64,000 bases of DNA from Myxocyprinus asiaticus (GCF_019703515.2 NC_059372.1:21527931-21591930), one strand, 5' to 3'. Positions 12,463 to 58,254 are shown, numbered from the stretch's first letter. The notes: generated by a model from the sequence alone, not told the origin. A program made the numbers and translations.

Positions 12463-13122
12463 TTACTTTGACCTCTGCCTCATCTTTCTCCTTTTACGCT
12501 TCAGCCTAAAAAAACCAAAACATTAATTTAGACTAAATTCTCATTCTGGTTAATGAGAATGAATGTGTAGCCAATGGGAACTTACCTGCGCATACGCTTC
12601 TTTCGCCACTGAAAGAGAGTACAACCATTTAATATTGTGATAAATTAGGCCATTCACACTGGAAATCATAAAAATCACACATGGGCCTGACGACACAGGC
12701 TGCATTTTAGCAATATAGCATGGCCGTTCATGAGGCACGGTTGCAAAAACAAACGCACTATGATACAGGATTTGAGTTTCTAAAAAAATCCGTTATAAAC
12801 AGACCAAGTATAAAATAAGCCACCACAAAACATTAACATGTAGCAGCAGTAGCATGCTAAACTGGTTCGCGAAATGCTCTGCGTCTTAACAGCACAATAG
12901 TAGGCCGGTCATCCATTAACTGAAAGTGGATAAAACGGATCCTTCGGCAACTGTTATTTTACTAAATAGAACACAGAATTACATCAGAACACATGCAATT
13001 TTAGCTTAAAACTGCGATCACAACACCGTTTTATTAACCACCATACTGCTACCAAGACTAGCCAGACAACAAGTAACTCAATTTAATATGTAGACAAAAG
13101 TTCAACTTACCTTTGCTCTCAT
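12463..13122 (-). CDS. rpl41: 60S ribosomal protein L41 (eL41)
   Basis: RPL41 is the smallest cytosolic ribosomal protein, a single very basic helix bridging the ribosomal subunits. Three coding exons join to a 25-codon ORF. Exon A is 13111-13122, just 12 bases coding MRAK. Exon B is 12586-12608 (WRKKRMR plus two bases). Exon C is 12463-12505 (completes Arg, then LKRKRRKMRQRSK, TAA). All introns are GT-AG, and the acceptor and donor phases agree. The product matches the almost invariant animal RPL41, so this is a live gene rather than an intronless retrocopy. It is far too short for ORF calling and lies between esyt1 and pa2g4, as in human apart from ZC3H10. Confidence 0.95.
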
Positions 13123-13137
13123 GATGAGAAGATGTTT

Positions 13138-13249
13138 CTGTAAATAAATAAATAAAGTTAGAAATATGGATGGATGGCAAGTAGAAGTATTGGATTGCTT
13201 TGGATTGTGTTGGATGTTAGCGCAGTGTCAGCGGACACCACTTCCTCAC
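13138..13249 (-). other. rpl41: Probable rpl41 5' UTR intron
   Basis: Upstream of the ATG the minus strand reads TTTATTTACAG at 13138, a good acceptor 15 bases before the start codon. About 110 bases further up, GACGAG is followed by GTGAGGAAG (donor at 13249). The upstream non-coding exon contains CTCTT-type pyrimidine runs (around 13275-13285) that could be the oligopyrimidine start typical of ribosomal protein genes. The intron is inferred from splice signals only. Confidence 0.55.
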
Positions 13250-13299
13250 CTCGTCAAGAGATAGCAACGACTCTAAGAGAACGTCATAAGGGAGACGGG

Positions 13300-14008
13300 C
13301 CATTTTATATGTCTGGATTGCGTCATTCTTTAGCGACAACGAGAGAAACATGTTCCATAACTGCCAATAGTCTTCATGCCGGTTTACCGATTGGTCAGGA
13401 TTTTTAAGCGTCTACATTTTACTTTGAACAATTTTGTAATTATTTATGTGAAGCACGACCAGTGTTCATTGGACAATATCTGGACCGTCTGTACATTTCA
13501 GTATTAAAACAACTGAATTAAATCATTGTGTACTTTAATTTTTGTAATTCATATTTTTAGTTTTATACGTCCCGATAAAACCGAATCTCGATAATAAGGC
13601 TAATGAAAAATTGTAACTGATATCGCTTGTGCTTTTTTAATCATAATAAGAAACCAGCAGAAACCTGTGCAATTGGTTTAATAGCAGGTTCCATTGTGAC
13701 AACGTGCGCCTATTGGGGTATGTTCTCACAAAAGATCTCCCAGTACAGGTTTCTGTTAAATATGAAAAGAAATTGGAAAGAGAAGATCCTATAATTGTAT
13801 AAAATATCCTATTGATGATTTTGTGGTTTATTATGCGCACTTGAGCTCCTCTGTGCGGTATCATCATTTATAACCTTGCTGTAATCAACATTGTAATTCG
13901 CAATGGCACCACCAGGTGAAGCTGTGGACCAATTGTGGCAAAAGAGTGAGTGAAAATTCTGCCCCTGTACCCTAATGATTACTGATATCAGAAATGCTGT
14001 GTTTTTAA
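13300..14008. other. rpl41 promoter side and intergenic DNA
   Basis: Contains the upstream flank of rpl41. No other gene is visible and no repeat is confidently recognised. Confidence 0.4.
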
Positions 14009-14136
14009 CCCATAAACGCACACTTCGAGTCTTTAGTGACCCGGGACCTCATTCCACACCGTGTTCCTCATCCATTTTTTTGGAGTTGTGCACACACCTC
14101 TTTAGTATTCCTCAATCACTTTCTTATAAATAGTGT

Positions 14137-14186
<50 letters not shown>

Positions 14187-15035
14187 TACCAAAAGTCTCG
14201 TTTAAAAAAAAAAAAATGTTTTAACTTCCATAAATGTATATTTTTAATGTTTATTTCATATCTATATAAGTTTACTATCACAGGATATCTATTTCTTTGT
14301 TTATTAAAAGAGAACTGAGTACTATATTCATACAAATAAATACTATATCATCACTTTGATAATCGGTGCAACAATGAATTAACAACAGTGGCGATTTATC
14401 AGTTTTCCACAAGCATGTACACATAATTATAATTAATGAATAATTTAATAATTAATTAATTAGAATTAATTAATAATTATAATTATATTTATTTATCACA
14501 CATTATACGTTTGCACATATACAGTGAAATTCTTTTTTTCACATATCGCAGCTAAGCTGGGGTCAGAGTGCAGGGTCATACATATTATACATGTTATTTC
14601 TTACTCAAGGTGGCATTGTTGTTTACATTTATGCTATTTGATGAAGAAACAACATGGAAGTAAACTATAGCAAGTACAACACATGAACAGTATATGATTA
14701 TTGTCATTTGGGTGTACTACTGAAATTATGTAAGTTGTGCGTCAATTTAGACTCAGTAAGTGCCTGAGAAAATACTTGTGTAACTTATGTTTAGCTCAAT
14801 ATGTGTTTGACAGCCAGTTGCATCTAAGGAAATTTCAGTGTGAAAGTAATGAATACTGTTCTAGTTTTGTCCTGATTTGTTGCATTTTCTCTTTGATAAA
14901 TGAAAAAGAAATAATCAAAATATATTTTATTCTATTTAAAATTGTCTTGAAAATATTTTGAAATGTTTACTCTATCTGGGCATTTTGTAGATCTGTTTTT
15001 GATAGATATAAGTGCCGGGTCTCTAAAGACGTTCC
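14009..15035. mobile_element. piggyBac-like repeat family B, copy 1
   Basis: It starts after TTAA (14005-14008) with CCCATAAACGCACACTTCGAG...TTTAGTGACCCGGG. The right side near 15020-15035 carries CCGGGTCTCTAAAGACG, an inverted match to the left. From 14225 to about 14960 it is nearly identical to 29890-30520. Its left 100 bases match 24190-24300. It contains a (CA)n run at 14143-14182 and a SINE-like tail at 14486-14580. No ORF of known type. Confidence 0.6.
14143..14182. repeat. (CA)n microsatellite
   Basis: About 20 uninterrupted CA units inside repeat family B, in the same place as the CA/TA tract of the second copy near 24380. Confidence 0.95.
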
Positions 15036-15951
15036 ATCTCAAATGCAAAGCTTTATGATGTCTCAAAGGAACAGGAATTCCAAAATTCCATGACAACCAT
15101 AGCTGACGCCACAGATAAGTGTATGTGCGAGTGTGAGCAAGGTATAGTCAATGAAGTTTAGGATTAATTATCATGATTCATTTTGCAGCATCAAGATCTC
15201 AAGGCCGCCTTTAAAGTTTGTATTAACATTTATTTAGTTTAGAGATGCACATGCATTGACCTCAATATTTAACACCAAACTGTGTCAACCAAAAACAACT
15301 TAAGTAGGCTATAATACTGTATGAGCTCTTAATAATCACCACATGACAAATATCTGAAAGTGACAACAAATAAAACAGGAGCATAAATAAAATAGGCAAA
15401 AAGTAAAATAATAAATACTGTAGTACACAATATTCTGCTCCACTGCATTTCTCTCAGATTTCACACCTTGCTGAAAGATTTTTCACGTTTGACAGACATG
15501 TAAAAAATAAGTAATTAAAAAAATTACTTGGTAGTTATTTGAGTCTTTGAGGCTTAGTTTGTTTAATGCTCTTTTGGATGGTAGAGACAGTGTTAGCCCT
15601 TGTGTTTCCCATTTTTTTGTCATGGCCATCTGGTCACCCTATTTATGATGGCATTTGTTTATAATTGTGTGTCATAATCATTTTAAAATAAGTAAATTTA
15701 TTTACCAAAATAAATGTATGCACACATTTTAAAATGTCCTTGTTTTCTATTGGCTAATCCACCCCACTTACTGGTATCCTGTAGACAGGATGTATTGTCA
15801 CAACAGCCAGTGCTTGGTAGAATACTTAAGAATTGTAATCTGGAACTGATTACAAATTACATGACTAAAATTGTAATTGGTAATGTAATGTCTTGGATGA
15901 CATGTTTTAGGTAATCTAATCTGATTACTTTCAGATGACTACTGACCTAAC
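15036..15951. other. rpl41-pa2g4 intergenic DNA
   Basis: No gene. From about 15812 to 15935 there are repeated GATTAC/GTAATC words typical of an old fish DNA element, whose other half seems to lie at about 17540-17700 beyond two later insertions. Confidence 0.4.
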
Positions 15952-16107
15952 CAGTGGCGGTTCTAGCTTGTATGGCGCCCCTGGGCAAAACCCGCTTCAA
16001 CACGCCCCCAAAGTTGTTGATGGGGGGAGGGGGGGCTGTGTGGGTGCCTCGTGCAAGATGCCGCCCTGGGCAACTGCACATGTCGCCCATGCCTAAATCC
16101 GCTACTG
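15952..16107. mobile_element. Short hAT-type MITE
   Basis: 156 bp with ends CAGTGGCGG and CCGCTACTG. The flanking 8-mers GACCTAAC (15944-15951) and GACCTACA (16108-16115) match at 6 of 8 positions. It is CG-rich against its AT-rich surroundings and non-coding. Confidence 0.7.
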
Positions 16108-16395
16108 GACCTACAGAAACTCGTTTATTTGATGTCACATGCCTTCGGGTAGGAAAATCTTGAAGCATTTTGATATAAAAATAAAATGAAGAAGATATAT
16201 TTCAATATTTATTACCAACAAAAAGAAGACATGAAAACATGAAAACCATACACTCACTGAGCACTTTATTAGGAACGCTATGGTCCTAATAAAGTGCCCG
16301 ATGCAGTCTTCTGCTGTTGTAACCCATCCGCCACAAGGTTTGACATGTTCTGCATTCTGAGATACTATTCTGCTCACTACAATTGTACAGAGTGG

Positions 16396-16725
16396 TTATT
16401 GAGTTACCGTAGACTTTGTCAGTTCGAACCAGTCTGACCATTCTCTGTTGACCTCTCTCAACAACAAGTTGTTTCCATCTGCAGAACTGCCTCTCACTGG
16501 ATGTTTTTGGTACCATTCTGAGTAAATTCTAGAGACTGTTGTGCGTGAAAATCCCAGGAGATCAGCAGTTACAGAAATACTCAAACCAGCCCATCTGGCA
16601 CCATCAATCATGCCACGGTCAAAATCACTGAGATAAAATTTTTTCCCCATTCTGATGGTGATGTGAACTTTATCTGAAGCCCTTGACCCGTATCTGCATG
16701 ATTTTATGCACTGCACTGCTGCCAC
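16396..16725 (-). pseudogene. Tc1-like transposase, N-terminal fragment
   Basis: 109 residues with a DNA-binding helix-turn-helix and no DDE/D catalytic residues; a full protein would be about 340 residues. The ORF breaks shortly before the internal deletion junction. Confidence 0.75.
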
Positions 16726-16728
16726 TAT

Positions 16729-17372
16729 TGTGGAGTGTGGAAGATTTTTCTCCCCTCTCTGTAAGAAAACTCTCGAAGTCAGGAGTTCCAGGTGTCAAAG
16801 GTGTCAAAGGTTAGAGTTTATTGAACAAACCAACAAACCCGAGATGTCATCTGAGATCTGACTGTCTTGGTCAAAACCCTTAGTCTTTATACAATATTTT
16901 ATCTAGCATTACCTCATGTCTTTGCTCTCTTAATATTTTTTGTATCCAATGGATTCTGTTTCCCTCCATTATTTCACAGAGCCTCTGACCTCTTTTTAAT
17001 GGTGGGAACCTGGCTTTTAGTCCATTTAAAAACATTACATTTTAAATTCATTTATCATGAAAGTATACATTCTTAATGAATAATACGTCACAATCTGAGC
17101 ATATATAGTTACTTTGATTATTGATTGTGTCAATCTTTTAACTTTGCTGTACTTTCCCAGAGATTTCTCATGACTCAGTACCATTGTTCTTTGCTTACAG
17201 CTGAGGACATAAGAGCATTTCTTGCAACATTTCTGCTACAGCTGAGTGCACAGAGAGTTTCTTAAAACATCAGCATTTCTAGTAACCTTATTATGCCCTC
17301 TTCTGGGTCACACAAAGCTATTCTATATTAGTACTTTTCTACATTTCATATATAAAAATTTACTATACCACA
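16729..17372 (-). mobile_element. Candidate solo LTR
   Basis: This 644-bp block interrupts the Tc1-like element. Read on the minus strand it begins TGTGG and ends CCACA (5-bp TG...CA inverted termini), and it contains AATAAA (16817-16822 on the plus strand) close to its 3' end, as an LTR would. I see no clear target duplication, no internal retroviral or retrotransposon genes and no second LTR, so the call is tentative. Confidence 0.4.
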
Positions 17373-17732
17373 TGATTGGCTGATCATATAATCACATGAA
17401 TAAGTAGGTGTACAGGTGTTCCTAATAAAGTGCTCAGTGAGTGTATATCAGCATTAGGCAGAATAATCTTTAAAAAATCTTCGGGGGATTTGGGGGATCA
17501 ATAAAGTTTTTTTTTTTTTTTACTTCCATTGCCTGATAAATGCTGTGTATAATCATGTAATACATAAAATATAACTCTAATCTGATTACAGATTTAAAAA
17601 TGTAATCTAATAACAAGTACTTGATATTTGTAATATGATTACATAATCCAGATTACATTTTACAACTCAGCATTGACAATGGCACTCTTTGTACTTGACA
17701 TTAATTTACACAGTTTAGAGATAAGTTGTAGA

Positions 17733-18561
17733 CAGGGTTGGGAGGGTTACTTTTGAAATGTATTCCACTACAGATTACAGAATAAATGCTGTAAAATGTC
17801 ATTTGAAATGTATTCCGTTAGATTACTCAAGGTCAGTAACATATTCTAAATACTTTGGATTACTTCTTCAGCACTGGTAGATTTTTCACTTGTTTTGACT
17901 ATAAAAACTCTGCCAGTACAGTAAGACAAAATACACGTTAAAAATACATTCTCAGAAAAACCTAAATATCTTATGCAGTGTTGTTTCTAAAACAAGATAA
18001 ATCAAATTGATTTTGTTTTAAGGATTTTTAGATATTACAAGAAAACAAAACAAAAATTATTATCAAGAATATGATTTTTGCCCTAATATCAAAGGTCTTA
18101 CTAGAAAAAAAGAAATTATGATCCAACGTGAATTTGCTTGATAAATAAATATGATCATGCCTGGTAACGTGCATGTAAAATGGCTAGAAATAGCATTTTA
18201 GCTTAGCGTAAAGCTGACAATTTTATTTCTATTTCTTCTGCTCCAAACTTCAAACGTACTTCTCTGTCTGCTCGTATGAATGTAACACATCATAAGAAAA
18301 TGTTTCACCGCTGTTCAAATGCACTTTGGATCGCATCATTTATATGTATAAATGTTTTCCATCTGAAAGAACTAAATATTAAATGAAACAAATGACAATA
18401 AAATGCAAAGTAATCTCTTCAGTAATCAAAATACTTTTTGAATGTAACTGTATTCAAATTACCAATGATTTAAATTTTAACTATTGTGGAATACAGTTAC
18501 TTATATTTTGTATTTTAAATACGTAATCCCGTCACATGTATTCCGTTACTCCCCAACCCTG
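17733..18561. mobile_element. hAT-like non-autonomous element, 829 bp
   Basis: The ends CAGGGTTGGGAGGGTTAC and GTTACTCCCCAACCCTG are inverted repeats that continue inward (ATGTATTCC/GGAATACATG type). The 8-bp flanks GTTGTAGA (17725-17732) and TTTGTAGA (18562-18569) match 7/8. No transposase. Confidence 0.8.
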
Positions 18562-18569
18562 TTTGTAGA

Positions 18570-19358
18570 TTTCAGAACTACTTTAACTTGTTGCATACAA
18601 ATATGAGAATTTTATATAAAACACACTTATTTAAATTTTTTTTTTTTTTAAATACAAAGGATAAATGATAGTGTTACAACACTCACCAGTCTCCCCTATT
18701 TCATTCTGTTTACTGCGGCAAACGTAGGTATACAGTAGCCTACTATAAAAAAAAAAGGTTAGGTACTTGTTAATTCTTTTGTGTCCTATTTATTTATTTT
18801 TTTTCATAGTCACTTGGTCACCCTAGTAGTAACTATGGTATTTTGTGTATGGCAACTGTGGTTACCATGGTACATTTTATAAGGGGCATATAAGGATATT
18901 AATCTGACTAAATTAAGGATGTCTCATTTTTTACTGACTTAACCACTTTTTATGATGGAACTTTTTTAATGATTTGGAGCATGGAAGTATGCTGCTCCTT
19001 CAGAAATTTGAATGGAAATACATGACCAATTGGGCTTTTTTGACAAGATAAACTCAATCATTTTGCCACAGTATTTGGAAACAATTTGCACTGGCAGATC
19101 TTCCCGTTTATAAAAGCTATGACTGGGCAAAGGCTCTTCCATGGTGTACAGTGAGCCTAAAAAGTATCTGGACACTTTGTGTGAATGTCATTGCTTTAGA
19201 TTTTATCAAACCACAGATCACAGCTGTCTAAAGGTTAGACAAGGTAAGGTTAACTTCCTTACAATTTAAAAAATGTTCTTTCTTGAGTGTAGTGATTAAA
19301 ATGTACACAAATAAAAATAAAAAAAAAGACAATTTGATCCATGAATTGGCTAATTCAA
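18570..19358. other. Intergenic DNA before the pa2g4 3' end
   Basis: No gene is recognised. Near 19150-19195, AGCCTAAAAAGTATCTGGACAC resembles a degraded transposon terminus. A 69-codon minus-strand frame at 18966-19175 might be a transposase remnant, but I cannot place it. Confidence 0.4.
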
Positions 19359-19412
19359 TTTATTAGATATACACTTAAAAAATGGTAGGATAATTCAGTC
19401 AGTCCGTTTATT
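19359..19412 (-). terminator. pa2g4: Candidate pa2g4 polyadenylation signals
   Basis: Two minus-strand AATAAA hexamers (19359-19364 and 19407-19412) lie about 710-760 bases after the stop. They are the first canonical signals I noticed downstream. Confidence 0.5.
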
Positions 19413-20122
19413 CAATAAACAACAGTTTCAGGAGTCAGACCAAGAAGATGAAGGAAAAAATTTGGAAAAGCTTTTGTAATTTGAGAAATACAACAAAATC
19501 AATGGTGAATGTAATGTGACACAAATCAAATCTTATCTAATTGATTAACAGTACTTCCAGTGTAGTTATTTTGCTATATTTGAGTTGTAGTGAGGCAGTT
19601 ACCACTCCAAAGACTCATTACAGGTCATCAATACAAACTAGAATATTTTCCCAATGGACAAAAACTCAACCTTTAACAAACTTCAAAAATGTATTTCTTT
19701 TGCACTGACATGAATTGCAATTTGTAGCAATACTGCTTAAACAGTGCCATCAATACACTTAATTTTCATGATGGCTTGTACAATGACAGTGAAACTCTTG
19801 AGAGGGTCAAAAGAACCCTGGCAGTCACCCTCTGTAAACACGGTGTGTCAGTATCTATCTGCTCATCTGTACCCTCCCTTTCTTATGAATGGCAGCTGCT
19901 CCAAAGAGCAGCATAACTCAAAGTCAACAAAACAAGAGTTTGGGAATTTAGGTAACTGTTCAAACCCTTTAGCAGTCTTATATAACTAATGAGGAGGTAT
20001 TCAAAAAGACAGAAGGCTTGGCCGGATGGCCTCTCAGTGGGGCAGGTCATAATAAGCTTTAACGGTTCTGTTCTTTGGGCTGTGCAGAGGATCTGTCAGT
20101 CAGCTTGGTTGGCAGTGAGATT

Positions 20123-31434
<11,312 letters not shown>

Positions 31435-31640
31435 GGTTGTCAGTGATAAGTTTCGTAGCTTTTTTTCCCCTCGCTTCGCTTCGGTTCTCACCGCCTGCTC
31501 AGCCAGAAGCCGTGGAAACGTGCAAAATGGACGATTACAGCACCGCTTTTCAAAATTAAAGTCACATTAACAAAATTCACAGAAGATGTGGCCAAAAATG
31601 AGGATGCACCGCAGAGTGACCTCTGGGGTTAAAAAGAAAA
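31435..31640 (-). promoter_or_regulatory. pa2g4: Probable pa2g4 5' UTR and promoter
   Basis: Directly upstream of the pa2g4 ATG and GC-richer than the intergenic DNA beyond. The start codon was chosen because the N-terminus matches the family ([12 protein letters not shown]). No TATA box is evident. Confidence 0.4.
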
Positions 31641-31857
31641 TATCAGTTGTACATGGCGAGTTTGACTGACAAACAAAATGTCATATTAGGAAAGAGCAGC
31701 CGTTCAAGTGTTCCATTCATGTTGTGATAAGAAAACATTGCTGTCAAATAGCTCCGTCTGTTTACATGATCGATTGCACGCTCGCGCCAATCCCATTGTT
31801 TACAAAAAGTTCTGCGCGTGCGCAGTAAGTTGTGGCACAAAGCCAGTGTCCTGAAAA

Positions 31858-31985
31858 TATATGCTACCTATCAGGATGTGCTACCAACGCTGTATTCGCA
31901 TAGTTTTAGGGTTGGGGTTAGGTACAGCCTCACATTATATTACATTATCTGATAGTTATGCTGGTAGCACATCCTGATAGATATT
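31858..31985. repeat. Short foldback element
   Basis: TATCAGGATGTGCTACCA and its reverse complement TGGTAGCACATCCTGATA flank about 80 bases that include GGGTTGGGGTTAGG. A hairpin-forming MITE remnant. Confidence 0.65.
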
Positions 31986-32604
31986 ATCTGCCAGACAAGA
32001 TGTTCCACCTAGGTTTTTAACACATTTCATGCTGTTGTAGTATACCCATGTATACGGTTTTTACTGCTGATCTCGAGCAGGTAGCACAGATTGTCAGAAC
32101 ACTGGCAGACTGTTGTGTTAGATTTGACAGATAAGATGATAAAACGAAAGTACCACACAAAACCATCATACATACACAAATATTCTTAGCTACACAGTTA
32201 TTATAATGATATATATAATGAGTTAATAAGATACCTGTAATATCTTTCGCTATAAATGTTTGCTGCAAAGCCTTGAGTTAAAATGCTCTCCTCAGTCCAG
32301 TCAGCTCAGCTGATGGCTTGAAGCCAGAGCCGTCTATGAAAACCCTCGGAATAATTTTTCAACAACGGAATCCGATAAGTTTATTGTTTGCGCACGGTTC
32401 CGGCCACTACTTCCGCGTGTGACGTAAGCTGTGACGTCGATAAACGATTGGTCCATAGACATATAAATTAATGGTTGTTGTTCTTCTCTGAATCGCTCGT
32501 TTTGGCAGTTTTTACTTGGCCTCTCCAGACCAGAAATACAAAACAGGCAATTAGAATCATCATTACGCCGCCCAGTGGCTGCACAGGAAAACTGTGGATA
32601 GAGC

Positions 32605-32975
32605 GCAACAGTCTTCCGGAAGTAAAAATCCCATCCATTTTTTCCCATATACTAATTGTTTTTCAGTGATAATTTAAAAACCTTTAAAGACAGACCTACC
32701 TTGAGCTCCGAGATTATTCATCAATGGTATATGTTTACGTTTAAGCCATCAGTCTGTGTTATTTCAACTTCATTGTTTAAAAATCATGTTCAATAGCGGA
32801 ATTCATGGTAAAAACTACATTACCCACAGTCCAGCAGAGAAAGCTTCACCAATCAGAGAACCAGGGCCAACCAAGCCCAAGAAATGTGCCTCAGAGCGAC
32901 TGCCCAATCCCATGAAGCAATCCCCTGTGAATGACGTAATTAAGTCAGTCTCCCTTCACCCTAAAACTACTTATC
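32605..32975. repeat. Inverted duplication, left arm
   Basis: It aligns by eye along most of its length to the reverse complement of 35560-35930. Shared blocks include GGAAGTAAAAATCCCAT, ACAGACCT, GATGGTATAT, AAATTGTTTAAAAAT-like, ACATTACCCACAGTCCAGCA and AATCAGAGAA. Identity is perhaps 70 percent. The exon-like reading frame of the other arm is destroyed here (ATG GCT TAA). Confidence 0.7.
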
Positions 32976-33569
32976 TATTTGTAAACATCGGAATATTTGG
33001 CCATAAACGTAAAACATATTGTTTCTATGCTTAAAATCAACAACAGAAAATCAGTAGTCTTTTATACTCCCATAGTTTTTTTATTAATTGACATCATTCT
33101 CAGTGGTTCATGGGATTGTACTCCATGCCCTCATGAAAGATGGTAGGTACCCAGTCTTGTACCCTTGTCTTTTTTTTTTCTCCCTATTTTCCGTAAAGGG
33201 TATAGCTGCAGGCATAGCTCCAAAAAGTGGCGTGAGCTCCAAATTACCATTAAAGTTATAGGTAGCCACTAACCTAACCCTTTCCCTAACTTTAACCCTT
33301 TGGAGTAAACCTGCCCCCTTTTGGAGATTCCGCTCCCATTTGGAGGTCTCCTGCCTTCAGCTATACCTGCTTGTACATTTGGTCATTTAGCAGACACTTA
33401 CAAAGCGACTTACAAATGAGGAGTTCTAATAAAATGGTTCTAAGCCATGAACCGAATCAACCAGCTCAGAGGTGAATCAGAACATTACAAACTTTAATTT
33501 GAAGCAAAAAAGTATTTGAAAATCAGACAAAAAGACAAAGGTACAAGACTACTGGACCTCTTTAATGAG

Positions 33570-33698
33570 AGAAATGAACTAAAATCCCAAGAGGCATTGA
33601 GAATGAAAAATGTATAGTAATATATGAAACTATTGATTTTAATTATAAATATAGAAACAATATATTTTAGGTTTACAGAAAAATATTCCAATATATAT
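33570..33698. repeat. Direct repeat left of the Tc1 element
   Basis: GAACTAAAATCCCAAGAGGC...AACAATATATTTTAGGTTTAC resembles 35396-35540 in the same orientation, on the other side of the Tc1 insertion. Confidence 0.65.
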
Positions 33699-33701
33699 AT
33701 A

Positions 33702-35310
<1,609 letters not shown>

Positions 35311-35366
<56 letters not shown>
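35311..35366. repeat. (TA)n microsatellite
   Basis: About 25 TA units directly abutting the right end of the Tc1 element, grown on or next to its TA target site. Confidence 0.95.
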
Positions 35367-35373
<7 letters not shown>

Positions 35374-35395
35374 ATGTAGTTTGAGGGTGTATGAA

Positions 35396-35540
35396 AGAAT
35401 GAACTAAAATCCCATGAGGCATTACGAATGACATAAAGGAATAAATAACTATAGTAATATATAAAAGTATTGATTTTATACTGTTCATTATAAGTTTTGA
35501 AACAATATATTTTAGGTTTACTGCAAAATATTCTGATATA
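35396..35540. repeat. Direct repeat right of the Tc1 element
   Basis: Partner of 33570-33698 (GAACTAAAATCCCATGAGGC...AACAATATATTTTAGGTTTAC). Confidence 0.65.
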
Positions 35541-35559
35541 TACCAATATATATGTAGTT

Positions 35560-35930
35560 TGAGGATGCAGGGAGAGTGACTTGATTGCGTCATCTGTTAT
35601 GGAGGTGGGCAGTGGTTGCTGGGCTCATTTCGCGGCATTTGTTAGCTGTGATTCTCTGATTGTTGGATCTCTTTTTGCTGGACAGTGGGTAATGTACTGT
35701 AGTTGTCCACTAGGAATTCTGCTATTAAACACAATTTTTAAACAATTAAGTTAAAATAATGCAAATGGATGGCTTCAACGGAAGTATATACCATCGATGA
35801 ACAACCTCAGAGCTCACAGCAGGTCTGTATTTAAAGTTTTATAATTTATCGTTGAAAATCTATTTGTCTCTGGAAAAATGAATGGGATTTTTACTTCCAG
35901 AACCAGACTGTCTATTCGCCTGCAGTAGTC
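35560..35930. repeat. Inverted duplication, right arm
   Basis: Partner of 32605-32975 in opposite orientation. On the plus strand it contains an 18-codon frame opening with ATG at 35769 and ending at a GT donor at 35823. Confidence 0.7.
35769..35822 (+). other. Exon-like 18-codon frame with GT donor
   Basis: The plus strand reads ATG and 17 further codons (MASTEVYTIDEQPQSSQQ), then CAG followed by GTCTGT. It lies in the right arm of the inverted duplication, downstream of a GC-richer stretch. I do not recognise the peptide and see no downstream exon. It could be a stray first exon, part of a transposon or chance. The overlapping ATG at 35765 opens only an 11-codon frame. Confidence 0.25.
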
Positions 35931-36582
35931 ACTTGGGAAATTGACGATTAAATGAAAATAACTGAGAAAAACTGTTCTCCGTTACACCAAATTTTATGAA
36001 CATTGTGCAAACAGGCAGGCCTACTCATCTCAGAAAATGTAAACAGTAATACGTTTTCTTTATAATTTTGTCTAAAAATGTTCTGATACACAAAGTGAAA
36101 ACCTTCCCTGTTCCATTTGAGTTTACAATGGCAAATGTGTTAGAAATGCTCAAGTTGCATTTGCTAATGTTTTAAAATGACTATTACCATAGTTGGGTAT
36201 AGATAGGTAGGTACTTGGGAGTACTTCACATTTGTCAAAGATTGTGCATGTCCTGAAAAGTTTTGGGACTTCTGGTCTGATGTCAGAATGGCCGGTTCTA
36301 TTGGGTCTATTATTTGTTCTTAGGAGCAAAAACATTCTTTATTCTCAGCCTTTAACATAGGCACTAGGCAGTCATTGAAATGATTATGTGTTGTCATATA
36401 TCAAATTTTATTTTATAAAGTGATTTTTTTTATATACAGTACTGAAACCTACGCACATTAAAGTAGCTTTGTTGTTGCTTCAAGCTGAGGCCTAACATTG
36501 CTGACAGCAAAATATTTTAGCATAATTATACCAATTAAGTATGGAACAGATAAAAACCTTCCGTGATACAAGAAAAGATTAC

Positions 36583-36588
36583 TTTATT
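36583..36588 (-). terminator. erbb3: erbb3 polyadenylation signal AATAAA
   Basis: TTTATT on the plus strand, about 310 bases beyond the erbb3 stop; the first canonical signal downstream. Confidence 0.7.
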
Positions 36589-36894
36589 GATTGATAAAAT
36601 TAATATACAAGAACTTTTTCAATACAATGGTTTCTCATTGAGTAAAAAAAAAGTCATTATCCACAAAAACAAAACAAATATGAGACTTTATAAAACCACT
36701 GGATTTGGACTTCATAGACAAACAAGTGGAGGTAGGCCAGTGTTCGACAAAACAAGTCATTTTATACTATAATTAAGAAGCCTATTGCATTTTGCTTCAT
36801 TGGCAATGGACCAACACATGTTAGAATAGATATATGTCCTGAGATACATGCTGGGTATGCCAGTCCTGTCAGTTTTCATTGTAAATTTCTGTAA

Positions 36895-58254
<21,360 letters not shown>

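Larger units (their letters stand above)
16251..17443 (-). mobile_element. Tc1/mariner-like element, internally deleted and invaded
   Basis: The termini CACTCACTGAGCACTTTATT and its reverse complement (AATAAAGTGCTCAGTGAGTG) are flanked by TA. The minus strand carries the N-terminal part of a transposase (16396-16725) with a helix-turn-helix (SVTADLLGFSRTTVSRIYSEW). The catalytic half is missing, and the sequence jumps to a reversed copy of the terminus near 16285-16300. A separate insertion of about 640 bp sits upstream of the transposase start. It is non-autonomous. Confidence 0.8.

Noticed and set aside
14102..14335. Histidine/cysteine/valine repeat proteins from CA/TG runs
   Set aside because: These frames are simple translations of the (CA)n microsatellite and flanking repeat.
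18966..19175. 69-codon minus-strand ORF as a transposase C-terminus
   Set aside because: It looks transposon-like in context, but I could not match a catalytic motif or paired termini.
32334..32648. 104-codon minus-strand ORF as a possible gene upstream of pa2g4
   Set aside because: No family is recognised, and part of it overlaps the left arm of the inverted duplication. It is more likely a chance frame.
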